48,533 nt of DNA from Muribaculaceae bacterium (GTDB lineage: Bacteria > Bacteroidota > Bacteroidia > Bacteroidales > Muribaculaceae). The position numbers were made by a program, and so were the translations under genes. Positions 35,659-43,899 of the stretch are shown one piece after another (position 1 is the first letter of the stretch; each line of letters starts with the position of its first letter). Location of the stretch: contig JAFUWD010000040.1 of the NCBI GenBank assembly GCA_017483645.1, positions 1-48,533 on the forward strand, in the 5' to 3' direction. The notes beneath the pieces were generated by a model. It had not been told where the DNA came from, ran no database searches, and was given only the letters and a program-made list of their open reading frames with translations.

Positions 35659-36210
35659 ATGAACAAACTTGACCATCCTGCCATTCTGGTCGTTGACATG
35701 CTCAACGACTTTGTTACCGGAGCACTGGGCTGCGACCGAGGCCGTGCTATCGTTCCCGCAACCGCACGCCTGCTCGACGCCGCACGCCAAGCTGGTGTAC
35801 CCGTTGTTTTCTGCAACGACTGCCACTTGCCCGGCATCGACCGAGAGCTCAAAATTTGGGGTGACCACGCCATTGCCGGCACGCCTGGCGCCGAAGTGAT
35901 TCCCGAGCTCAACCTTTGCGACAAGGACTTTGTGGTGCCCAAACGGCGCTACAGCGGGTTCTTCCAGACCGACCTCGACATCCTGCTCAAAGAGCTGGGG
36001 GTGAAAACGGTAATCATCACCGGCCTGCATGCCCACATGTGCTGCCGTCACACTGCCGCCGACGCTTTCTGCCTGGGTTACGACGTGGTAGTGGCCAAAG
36101 AAGCCACCGACTCGTTCACCGAGGAAGATTACCTGAACGGATTGGCTTATCTAAAGATGTGCTACGGTGCCGATGCTTACAGTAACGACGAGCTCATCGG
36201 CATGTTCTGA
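35659..36210 (+). CDS. Isochorismatase-family cysteine hydrolase
   Basis: This 183-residue protein has the isochorismatase/nicotinamidase fold. The likely triad is Asp14 (LVVDMLNDF), a lysine in VPKRRYSGFF (about 93-102) and a cysteine in HAHMCCRHTAADAF (about 125-138). The length matches small amidohydrolases such as nicotinamidase or other amidases, but metal ligands of nicotinamidase are not clearly in place, so the substrate is open. It is cytoplasmic. Spacing to both neighbours is loose; no clear promoter is seen in the 35-bp gap upstream. Confidence 0.85.
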   Translation: MNKLDHPAILVVDMLNDFVTGALGCDRGRAIVPATARLLDAARQAGVPVVFCNDCHLPGIDRELKIWGDHAIAGTPGAEVIPELNLCDKDFVVPKRRYSGFFQTDLDILLKELGVKTVIITGLHAHMCCRHTAADAFCLGYDVVVAKEATDSFTEEDYLNGLAYLKMCYGADAYSNDELIGMF

Positions 36211-36311
36211 CACACATTCTTTCATTCAACATCAACACAAGCAGTGGCGACTGTCAAAATCGGTTGCCACTGTTTTTTTAGGAACCCGCCACGCCTTGAC
36301 ACATCTAAAGA

Positions 36312-36344
36312 TTTGTGGAAATGGGAAAAAAAGGCTAATTTTGT
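36312..36344 (+). promoter_or_regulatory. Promoter of the class A acid phosphatase gene
   Basis: TTTG (36312-36315), 20 bp, TAATTTTGT (36336-36344) is a full consensus match, about 25 bp before the ATG at 36370. This promoter argues against the earlier in-frame ATG at 36244. Confidence 0.7.
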
Positions 36345-36369
36345 GCCGAAAAAACTAATCGCAATTATT

Positions 36370-37230
36370 ATGAAAAGAATTCTTTCTTTTGCCATCTTGG
36401 CAATCGTTGCACTGGCCTATGTCAATGCACAAACTTCGGTTCAACCCTATCTCACCACCAAACAATTACCCAACTTGATTAAATGTTTGCCGGCTCCTCC
36501 CGACACCATCGGAGAACATTTCGCCCATGACATCATGCGTTATTTCTGGGGGAAACAGCAACGACTGGACCCCGATCGTGCAGCCATTGCACGCCGCGAC
36601 GCTGTGTGGAGCTATGAGGCGCTGTTTGCCGAGTTCAACGTGCCTTTCGGCCTTACCATCTCCAAGACCGAAACCCCCGAAATCTGGAAACTGCTCGAAA
36701 CCAGCCTGGTCACCACCGACCAGATGCGTGTGGAGCCCAAAGCGTTCTACAAACGCATGCGCCCCTATGTGCGCTTCCACGAGCACATCCTCACCTACGA
36801 TGCCGAAGAGGACGAGGTGGAGTTGGGCCGTGAGGGCAGCTATCCTTCGGGACACACCATGCGCGGATGGACAACGGCACTCCTGCTTGCCGAAATCAAT
36901 CCCGCCGCTGCCGACACTCTTTATGCTCGTGGTTGGATGTACGGCGAAAGCCGTGTCATTGTGGGAGCACACTGGCAGAGCGACATCGACAACACCCGCG
37001 TGGCTGCAAGCATCGGCTTCTCGGCCCTGCACACCAGTGCTGAGTTCCGCGAGCAGATGGCAAAGGCCCAGGCCGAGTTTGCCGAGAAAACGGGTTACAC
37101 TGGCATCAATGAGGTAAAACCTGCCGAGAGAGTCAATAACAACAACCTCACCTATACCATCAACGGCACGCTGGCCACGAAAGATTCGCAGGGCGTGCTC
37201 ATTCGCAACGGCAAGAAGTTCATTAAGTAA
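36370..37230 (+). CDS. Secreted class A acid phosphatase (PAP2/PhoN type)
   Basis: This 286-residue protein has a signal peptide (MKRILSFAILAIVALAYVNA). The PAP2 motifs are complete: KAFYKRMRP (K-x6-RP), YPSGHTMRGW (PSGH) and SRVIVGAHWQSDID (SR-x5-H-x3-D). This is the soluble periplasmic class A phosphatase with broad specificity for phosphomonoesters. After the catalytic core, a short C-terminal extension of about 45 residues (rich in Asn, from EVKPAERVNNNN) has no assignment. It has its own promoter and terminator. It is the third secreted phosphatase in the window. Confidence 0.92.
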   Translation: MKRILSFAILAIVALAYVNAQTSVQPYLTTKQLPNLIKCLPAPPDTIGEHFAHDIMRYFWGKQQRLDPDRAAIARRDAVWSYEALFAEFNVPFGLTISKTETPEIWKLLETSLVTTDQMRVEPKAFYKRMRPYVRFHEHILTYDAEEDEVELGREGSYPSGHTMRGWTTALLLAEINPAAADTLYARGWMYGESRVIVGAHWQSDIDNTRVAASIGFSALHTSAEFREQMAKAQAEFAEKTGYTGINEVKPAERVNNNNLTYTINGTLATKDSQGVLIRNGKKFIK

Positions 37231-37255
37231 CACCCGAACGAGTGTTCACTTAATC

Positions 37256-37286
37256 AAAAACGGCTCCCCAAAAAGGAGCCGTTTTT
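37256..37286. terminator. Bidirectional terminator between acid phosphatase and xerD
   Basis: A 12-bp stem AAAAACGGCTCC / GGAGCCGTTTTT with a 7-nt loop and T-runs on both sides. It serves the converging acid phosphatase (stop 37230) and xerD (stop 37292). Confidence 0.92.
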
Positions 37287-37291
37287 TTAGG

Positions 37292-38206
37292 TCACCGACG
37301 ATGATTACGCGGATGGTGTTCCAAAATCTCCTGCCGCAGGCGGCTGCGGTCTAAATGAACGTAAATCTCAGTAGTGGTGATGCTTTCATGACCCAGCATC
37401 TGCTGGATGGCTCGCAGATTGGCTCCACCTTCGAGCAAATGGGTGGCAAAGGAATGTCGCAGCGTGTGCGGGCTGATATTTTTTCGGATACCGGCAAGCA
37501 GGCACAATTCCTTAATAATGTGAAATATCATTTGCCGGGTAAGTTGTCCCCCACGACGGTTCAAGAACAAAATGTCGTCGCATCCGCGCTGCACCGTCAA
37601 ATTGCAGCGATATTCAGTCAGATAGGAGTCGATGCAGGTGAGGGCCACGGGCGAGATGGGCACCATGCGCTGCTTGTTGCCTTTGCCCTCTACCATGACG
37701 TACTCCTCCTCTACAAAGAGTTGCGACATTCGTAGCCCCACAAGCTCACTCACACGCAGGCCACAACCATAGAGCGTCTCGACTATGGCCCGGTTGCGCA
37801 CCCCCTCGGGCTTACTCATATCGACACAGGCTATCATGGCATCCACCTCGGGCAACGTGAGCACTTCGGGCAGATGGCGCCCCACGGCCGGCGTGGCAAG
37901 CAGTTGGGTGGGGTTTTGGTCCATAAAGCCCTCAAGCCGCAGGAATTTATAGAAGTTCTTCACCCCGCTGATGATTCTTGCCTGCGACCGCGGCCCGATG
38001 CCCACATCGTGCAATGCGCACACAAAAGCCTCCAGATTGTCGGGTGATGCGTGATTCACCGCCACCCCTTGCTGCGACAGATAACTGATGAGTTTTTCCA
38101 CGTCGGCACAGTAGCTCGCCGCCGTGTTGACCGAGAGTCCTTTCTCAATGCGCAGATACACTTCGTAGCGCGCCTTGACATCGGCCAAATCAGTAATTTC
38201 CCTCAT
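37292..38206 (-). CDS. xerD: Site-specific tyrosine recombinase XerD
   Basis: This 304-residue protein has an N-terminal SAM-like core-binding domain and a C-terminal catalytic domain. The catalytic set is visible: Arg in CGLRVSELVGL, Lys in EGKGNKQR, HTLRHSFATHLLEGG with H and R, LGHESITTTEIY with the late H and nucleophilic Tyr. The length and the chromosomal housekeeping neighbours fit XerD, which with XerC resolves chromosome dimers at dif, rather than a mobile-element integrase. ATG at 38206 (MREITDL) overlaps the serine hydrolase stop by 17 bp, so translation is likely coupled. Confidence 0.9.
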   Translation of the reverse strand: MREITDLADVKARYEVYLRIEKGLSVNTAASYCADVEKLISYLSQQGVAVNHASPDNLEAFVCALHDVGIGPRSQARIISGVKNFYKFLRLEGFMDQNPTQLLATPAVGRHLPEVLTLPEVDAMIACVDMSKPEGVRNRAIVETLYGCGLRVSELVGLRMSQLFVEEEYVMVEGKGNKQRMVPISPVALTCIDSYLTEYRCNLTVQRGCDDILFLNRRGGQLTRQMIFHIIKELCLLAGIRKNISPHTLRHSFATHLLEGGANLRAIQQMLGHESITTTEIYVHLDRSRLRQEILEHHPRNHRR

Positions 38207-39677
38207 AGTCGCAGGAGGGCTTAGAACCCAGATTGTCGGTGATGGTGACATGCGCCGTGTGGTCGGGACGCAATTCCACCGAATAATGACGGTGGCTGAC
38301 CCAGTTCACCCAATGCACATCGGCCTCAAACCGGGTGGCGCTCGGCCAAGCATAGATGCCGGCCGTGGTGTAAGGCGATGTGAGCCCGCCAAAACGGTTC
38401 ATGGCCAACACATTATAAGGCGGTGCGACAGGTGTGGTGGCATAAGCCCACTGCTTATGCGCCAATGGCAAGGAGTAGCCATCATGAAGCAGTGTGACGG
38501 TGCCGTCGGCACCCATCGTCAGTGTGAGCGGTTTCTGTCCGGCCGCCTCAATGGTATAAGACTTCTCTGCACTGCCTTTTTTGCGCCCTTTAGGCGCGGG
38601 CAATTCCGCTGTAGCGCACAAGCGGTCTAACCGTTTCTGCCATCGAGGCTCGGGAGCCAGCGCCGTGGCGCTCAATCCGGGCATAAGATAATTCCAGATG
38701 CAGGCCAGCTGGTCATGGCCACGATGGCTCAGGCTGTTGATGACCACCACCAAGTCCTCTTCGGGAACCATCACCACATATTGCGCCAGTGCGCCGTCGG
38801 CACGAATGGAACCGGGCCACTTGCTGCGCCACATCTGATAACAGTAACCTTGATTGCCGTCGGTGGGCGGGGTGGTGCTTGGGGCACACTCTATCTGCTT
38901 GGCGGTGGCCTGCTCTATCCATTGCTCACTCACCAACTGTCTACCCTGCCACTTGCCCCGGCCATTGATCAGCAAGCCTAATTTGGCCAACGTTTCGGCC
39001 TGCACGCGCAGCCCCCAGCCACCGGTATTGATGCCATCGGGGCTTTCCTCCCATTCGGCTTGCGTGATGTGCATGGCATCAAAAAAGCGGCTTTGCAAAT
39101 ATTGCAAGGTCGTCATGCCCGTCACCCGCTGCACAATGGCGCTGAGCAAGAACGTGCTCATCGAGTCATAAGCAAAATCTTTTCCGGGCTCTTTCGCCGG
39201 CTTGGCAAGCCAGGTGGCTATCCAATCAGGATGGGAATTGCGCATCTCCCAGTCAGGTGTGATGCCGCTGGCCATCACCAGCAGATCGCGCACGGTCATT
39301 GCAGCCAGGTTGGCAGCGATAGTGTCGGGCAGTCGGTCAGGGAAAAAGGCCGCTACACGGTCGGTAAGACGCAATCGGTTCTCGTCAATGGCTTTCCCCA
39401 CCGCCAAGGAAACAAATGTCTTGCTGCACGAATAGAGCGTGTGAGAGTCCTGTGCACGGAACGGAGCAGGATGCACTTCGGCCACCACACGCCCATGGCG
39501 GAGCACCATCACATGATGCACATGGGTGCGCGGAACCACAAGCAGCGAGTCGATGAAGCGCACCACAGCCTGGGTGCTGATGCCTTCGGCCGCCGGAGTG
39601 GAGCGTGGCAAATCGCCCGTCTGCGCGGCTGCCAACAGCGGCAGCAATGCCAAAAGAAGTAAGCGGATGATTCTCAT
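38190..39677 (-). CDS. Secreted serine hydrolase, class C beta-lactamase/DD-peptidase fold
   Basis: This 495-residue protein has a signal peptide (MRIIRLLLLALLPLLAAAQ). The S-x-x-K motif is S83-C-S-K86 and the Y-x-S/N motif is Y170-D-S172, the catalytic groups of the beta-lactamase/esterase EstB family. Such Bacteroidota proteins are usually peptidases or esterases of unknown substrate rather than antibiotic resistance enzymes. A C-terminal beta-rich domain (about 390-495) is extra. It sits between sbcC (11 bp upstream) and xerD (17-bp overlap), an odd place for a secreted enzyme. Confidence 0.85.
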   Translation of the reverse strand: MRIIRLLLLALLPLLAAAQTGDLPRSTPAAEGISTQAVVRFIDSLLVVPRTHVHHVMVLRHGRVVAEVHPAPFRAQDSHTLYSCSKTFVSLAVGKAIDENRLRLTDRVAAFFPDRLPDTIAANLAAMTVRDLLVMASGITPDWEMRNSHPDWIATWLAKPAKEPGKDFAYDSMSTFLLSAIVQRVTGMTTLQYLQSRFFDAMHITQAEWEESPDGINTGGWGLRVQAETLAKLGLLINGRGKWQGRQLVSEQWIEQATAKQIECAPSTTPPTDGNQGYCYQMWRSKWPGSIRADGALAQYVVMVPEEDLVVVINSLSHRGHDQLACIWNYLMPGLSATALAPEPRWQKRLDRLCATAELPAPKGRKKGSAEKSYTIEAAGQKPLTLTMGADGTVTLLHDGYSLPLAHKQWAYATTPVAPPYNVLAMNRFGGLTSPYTTAGIYAWPSATRFEADVHWVNWVSHRHYSVELRPDHTAHVTITDNLGSKPSCDYEGNY

Positions 39678-39688
39678 TTTTCAAAAGT

Positions 39689-42649
39689 TTAAGAATGGAT
39701 AACTATGTTGCTTCGGGTTCGGTCGTCGGGGTCGCGTTCCACAACAATTTGCACCGGAACACGCTCTTTGAGAGTTTCCACATGACTGATGATGCCCACG
39801 CGGCGTCCACCCATATCCCGCAACCGCTCCAACGCTTCCATCACCTTGTCGAGACAGGAAGCGCTCAATGACCCGAAACCCTCGTCGATAAACAAAGTGT
39901 CGACGGCAAACACATGGCCTGTTATACTGGCCAGCGCCAGCGCCAAAGAGAGCGACACCATAAAACTCTCGCCTCCGGAGAGTTGATAGACGCTCGACGC
40001 ACGATTGCCGCACTGCAAATCGCGTACAAGCACAGTGAGTGTGCCCGGTTGACAAAACAATTCAAAACGGTCGTCAAACCACATCAGATAGTGGTTGGCG
40101 CGCTGTAGCAGGTCGTTCAAAATAAAACTTTGGGCTATGTTGCGGAATTTCTTTCCATCCGAACTGCCCAGCAACTCGTTAAAAGCGCCCCACTCGTCAG
40201 CATCGGCTTTAAGCACTGCTAATTGGGCGGTTTCATTGGCAACCCGCTGCGCCTGGGCGCGGTCGTTCTCGAGCTGCTGACGCATCGCACCCGCCTGCTG
40301 GTTACCATTGGCAATGGCTTGCTTGATTTCTTCCTGTCGCTGAACAAAATATTCACGCGGATGCCCATCCAATTTCTCGCAACGAGCCTTCATCTCGCCC
40401 AGCTGACGCTCGATTTGTTGCCGCTCGCCCTCCAGTCGGGCCAAGTCGGCTTTTAGAGCGTCATGCTGCTGTTCGACACGCTCAATGACCTGCACAGTCA
40501 AGGCCGACAATTCCACCAAGCGCTCCCGACTCATGCCACTGCCCTCGACGAACTGCGTTATCTTGCGCTCATAATCGGCTGAAATGCGTTGCTGGCCGTC
40601 GAGTTGCGAGCGCCATTGTGTCCAATTCTGCGCCAATTGAATCCATCGGTCGGCCAAGTGCTCCACGCATCTCATTTCCGAAACTCCTATCGTCTCTACA
40701 TCAGTATTTTGCATCACCTCTTGCTTCGGTAACTCCGTGTGTTCCAATTCCCCATTTACCCGAAGAATTTCATCCTGCAGCTGCTGCGCCAAATTCATCT
40801 GGCTCTGCACCCGTTTCATTTGTTCAAGCAGGGCATCGGCTCTCTTGAGTTGTGAGCCGATTTCCTGAATTTCAGCGCCGGTTTGCTCAATTTTTGTTTC
40901 TATGCAAGTCACAGTCTCTTCATCAGGCTTCAGCCGACATTTGTCGAGAGTCAGGCGGCTGAGTTCCTGTTGCGAGGCAAAGGCTTGTGCTGCCTGCCGG
41001 GCTTTTTTCCCCGCTTTCTCAGCCTCTGCAGCAAGGTGACGGGCATTTTCCTGTGCCGCTTTATGCCGCGCCTGCACATCAACCCATTGATGATGAGCCT
41101 GATTCATGGCCTGCTCGTAAGGACCCACCAAGTGTTCAAACATCTCCTCTCCAAGCACCCGGTCAACTTTCTGCCCGCACACAGGGCAAGTGTCGCCACT
41201 GCGCAATTCTTGACGCGCGTGTTTGGCCCACACTTCAAGACTGGTGTGCTGATGGTCAAATTCTTTCTTTGCCTGTAAATAGGCCGATTGAGCTTCATTG
41301 CACTGCCTGGCCAGCGGAGCAATCTTTTCGCTGGCAATACGTGCGGCCTCTTGAGCCCCTACAAGGTCGGACCGGGCAGCGCCCGCAGCCTCTTCAAATT
41401 CGTGTAAACGCTTCAATTCGTCGTGAGCCTTCTGCAGCAAAAACCGCTGTTCATTAAGTGCTTCTTGCTGCTTCTTTTTTTCTTGAACACCAAAGGATTG
41501 ATATTGGGATTCCAACTCGTCGAGTTTCTTTTTGTGCTCATCGAGCCGGCCCTGCTGTTCCTGTTTCAGCCTCAACTCATTCAAGTAGTGCTCAAGAAAA
41601 GCATTGCCCGCCACAAGTTGCCTCACCTCGGCCTGCAAATCGGCTTTCCGGACCTCAAGCAAGCGACATTGCCTTTGTGCTTCATCGACGACGGCAAGCC
41701 ATTGCCGAGGTTCTGACGACGCCCGCCATTGGGTGGCGTCGGTCATCTGTCGACGGTGCTCGTCGCAGGAGAGGCGCGCGGCCACTTCTTGCGTTTTTGC
41801 AGCCACCTCGCCCATTCGTTTTTGGGCTTGCGTCAAGTCATCAAACACCTTTATCGCATCCGTCACAAACTTATTTTGCTTCCCGAGGTCTGATATTTGC
41901 TCATCCAGTTCCTCCAACCGGGTATTCAGAGCGGCCTTTTGTTCATCATTGAGCAGCGTGATTCCCTCAAGCTGCTGTTGCTTTCGCTCCATTGCCTGGC
42001 GCTTCTCGCGCCAAATTTCAAAAATTTTAGCGCCGGTACGCGCATAAATGTCGGTTCCTGTGATTTTCTCAAGCATGGCCGATTTCTCATCGCCATCACT
42101 CTTCAGGAATTGGTCGAATTGGCCTTGCGGCAGAATGACTGTGCGATAGAATTGAGGCGCCGTCATGCCTACCGCACGCTCAATGACCTGCTGGTTCGCC
42201 TTCACCTTGTCGGTTGTCTCACCGCTTGTGAGGCAAGTAATGATCCACTTGGAATTTTGCAGTGTACCATTCGGTTTTTTATTCTTGCGGTGCACATGCC
42301 ACTCGGCGCGGTATTCCTTTCCGTCATTGCCCTGAAAAGTCAGCTCCACGCCACCCTCGCCTTCGCCACGGCGCAGCAGTTGACGGGGGTCGCTCACGGC
42401 CAGCGTATCGTCGGAAACGACAACCCCGTCCTCATCGGCCAGCGCGTATTTCTCGCGGTTGGCCTTGGCCAAGCGAGGTGTTCCGCTGTAAAGCGCCAGA
42501 CACAAGCTGTCAAGAATCGTGCTCTTTCCGGCTCCGGTGTCGCCGCAGATGAGAAACAATCGCTCACCCTCAAGTTCGGGACCGTCGAAAGCGATGGAGG
42601 CTTGACCCACCGAAGCGATATTGTGAATACTAAGCTTTTTGAGTTTCAT
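39689..42649 (-). CDS. sbcC: DNA repair exonuclease subunit SbcC
   Basis: This 986-residue SMC-like ATPase has Walker A GDTGAGKSTILD (about 36-47), a long coiled coil interrupted by a zinc hook TCPVCGQ (about 487-493), an ABC signature YQLSGGESF near the C terminus and Walker B VDTLFIDEGFGS. With SbcD it cuts hairpin and protein-blocked DNA ends, including those formed by palindromes. The length is typical. Its ATG overlaps the sbcD stop as ATGA, so the two subunits are made together. Confidence 0.95.
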   Translation of the reverse strand: MKLKKLSIHNIASVGQASIAFDGPELEGERLFLICGDTGAGKSTILDSLCLALYSGTPRLAKANREKYALADEDGVVVSDDTLAVSDPRQLLRRGEGEGGVELTFQGNDGKEYRAEWHVHRKNKKPNGTLQNSKWIITCLTSGETTDKVKANQQVIERAVGMTAPQFYRTVILPQGQFDQFLKSDGDEKSAMLEKITGTDIYARTGAKIFEIWREKRQAMERKQQQLEGITLLNDEQKAALNTRLEELDEQISDLGKQNKFVTDAIKVFDDLTQAQKRMGEVAAKTQEVAARLSCDEHRRQMTDATQWRASSEPRQWLAVVDEAQRQCRLLEVRKADLQAEVRQLVAGNAFLEHYLNELRLKQEQQGRLDEHKKKLDELESQYQSFGVQEKKKQQEALNEQRFLLQKAHDELKRLHEFEEAAGAARSDLVGAQEAARIASEKIAPLARQCNEAQSAYLQAKKEFDHQHTSLEVWAKHARQELRSGDTCPVCGQKVDRVLGEEMFEHLVGPYEQAMNQAHHQWVDVQARHKAAQENARHLAAEAEKAGKKARQAAQAFASQQELSRLTLDKCRLKPDEETVTCIETKIEQTGAEIQEIGSQLKRADALLEQMKRVQSQMNLAQQLQDEILRVNGELEHTELPKQEVMQNTDVETIGVSEMRCVEHLADRWIQLAQNWTQWRSQLDGQQRISADYERKITQFVEGSGMSRERLVELSALTVQVIERVEQQHDALKADLARLEGERQQIERQLGEMKARCEKLDGHPREYFVQRQEEIKQAIANGNQQAGAMRQQLENDRAQAQRVANETAQLAVLKADADEWGAFNELLGSSDGKKFRNIAQSFILNDLLQRANHYLMWFDDRFELFCQPGTLTVLVRDLQCGNRASSVYQLSGGESFMVSLSLALALASITGHVFAVDTLFIDEGFGSLSASCLDKVMEALERLRDMGGRRVGIISHVETLKERVPVQIVVERDPDDRTRSNIVIHS

Positions 42650-43800
42650 GAGTGGTCCTCCTCGTCAATTTGTCTCAACACAGATTGGAGCATTTGTTGC
42701 TCACGCTCGGTCAAATCGCGCCCTTGGCGACCAGCAACATAACGCTGCGCCACCTCAATGGGTGACAGTTCTTGCAATTGTTGCGCGCTGAGAGAATACT
42801 GCTCACGCTCAGAACTGCGGGGCGATGTCACCCGCATGGTGCAAAAGCGGTGGCCGTGAGCGCGAGCCACCCGCACAGATCGGTCGTGAGCGTCGACCGG
42901 CAGCGCCTCGGCGGCCAGTACGTTCAGGCGTATATAACACTGACGACGGTCGGTGAGCGCCTCAAGTTGTTGCAATGCCTCAGACAAGGGCAGCGGTTCG
43001 GAGGCTGGTATCGTGTGCAGGGGGCACACATTCTTGATGGCGATGGTGCGTACTTGCGGAACGTCGTGACCGTTCAGCGTCACCAACGACACCGAGTGTT
43101 CGCACTGTTCATCGAAACTCACAGCAACGGGAGATCCGCAATAGCGCACACGATGTTCGCCACCCGCGATGAATTGTGGCCGATGAATGTGTCCGAGAGC
43201 CACATAGTCGTAGCCAGCCACCACAGCCGGCGGCACACTGTCGAGCATGCCGATGTTATCGTGGCCTGTTATGTCGCTGCCAGTGATGGTGAGGTGCGCC
43301 ATAAGCACCACCGGCCGGCTGCGGTCGGCCATGGCAAGCAAGTCGGCAAAAAAGGCGTCGCCGGGCAACCGATAGCAATGAGGCACAGCCACTATTGTGC
43401 CCAGCAATTCACCGCCGGCATCATGAACGGGAATGAGGTGTCGTGCCGCCACATCGTCGTCACCGCGCGCCACCGCGCCCACCACTGTGATGCCTGCTAC
43501 ACGCCACAATTCGCGGTCACAGTCGATGCGCGAAGCGCTGTCGTGGTTGCCGGCAATGACCACGATGGTCATCGCCGGGCAAGCGGTTCGAAAAGCCAGC
43601 ATGGCACGCACATACATCTTGACTGTGGCAGCCGAAGGAGCCGGCGTGTGAAACACGTCGCCGCTCACGAGCAACGCGTCGGGCTGCTCTTGCCGCACAA
43701 TTTGCTCCAATTGCAGCAAGAATGCCGTTTGCTCTTCTTCTCGGTCATAATTATAAAGCACCTGACCTAAATGCCAGTCACTTGTATGTAGGATTTTCAT
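42646..43800 (-). CDS. sbcD: DNA repair exonuclease subunit SbcD
   Basis: This 384-residue Mre11-type nuclease has the metallophosphoesterase motifs HTSDWHLG (about 5-12), VSGDVFH (about 45-51), IAGNHDS (about 88-94), AHLTITG and GHIHRPQ. It is the first gene of the minus-strand operon sbcD-sbcC-serine hydrolase-xerD. The start is ATG at 43800, with a -7 element only 5 bp upstream, so the leader is very short. Confidence 0.95.
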   Translation of the reverse strand: MKILHTSDWHLGQVLYNYDREEEQTAFLLQLEQIVRQEQPDALLVSGDVFHTPAPSAATVKMYVRAMLAFRTACPAMTIVVIAGNHDSASRIDCDRELWRVAGITVVGAVARGDDDVAARHLIPVHDAGGELLGTIVAVPHCYRLPGDAFFADLLAMADRSRPVVLMAHLTITGSDITGHDNIGMLDSVPPAVVAGYDYVALGHIHRPQFIAGGEHRVRYCGSPVAVSFDEQCEHSVSLVTLNGHDVPQVRTIAIKNVCPLHTIPASEPLPLSEALQQLEALTDRRQCYIRLNVLAAEALPVDAHDRSVRVARAHGHRFCTMRVTSPRSSEREQYSLSAQQLQELSPIEVAQRYVAGRQGRDLTEREQQMLQSVLRQIDEEDHS

Positions 43801-43804
43801 AGCG

Positions 43805-43813
43805 GTAAAGTTA
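43805..43813 (-). promoter_or_regulatory. -7-like element of the sbcD operon
   Basis: TAACTTTAC on the minus strand resembles the -7 consensus (C for G at the last key base). It lies only 4 bp before the start codon, and no TTTG is at the right distance. The true promoter may be this or the nearby TAATTTTTG. Confidence 0.35.
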
Positions 43814-43829
43814 CAAAAATTATCTCAAA

Positions 43830-43871
43830 AAAACATCGTTTTCGCGACAGCAATCACGAAAACGATGTTTT
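43830..43871 (-). terminator. Intrinsic terminator after the CotH gene
   Basis: A perfect 15-bp stem AAAACATCGTTTTCG / CGAAAACGATGTTTT around a 12-nt loop, followed on the minus strand by a run of seven T. It lies 28 bp past the stop at 43900 and isolates the CotH gene from sbcD. Confidence 0.9.
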
Positions 43872-43899
43872 CCCACTCAAGTGACGCATCAAGCAAAGC

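Noticed and set aside
38190-39677. An antibiotic-resistance beta-lactamase
   Set aside because: It has SxxK and YxS groups, but the length, the extra C-terminal domain and the chromosomal setting fit general serine hydrolases.
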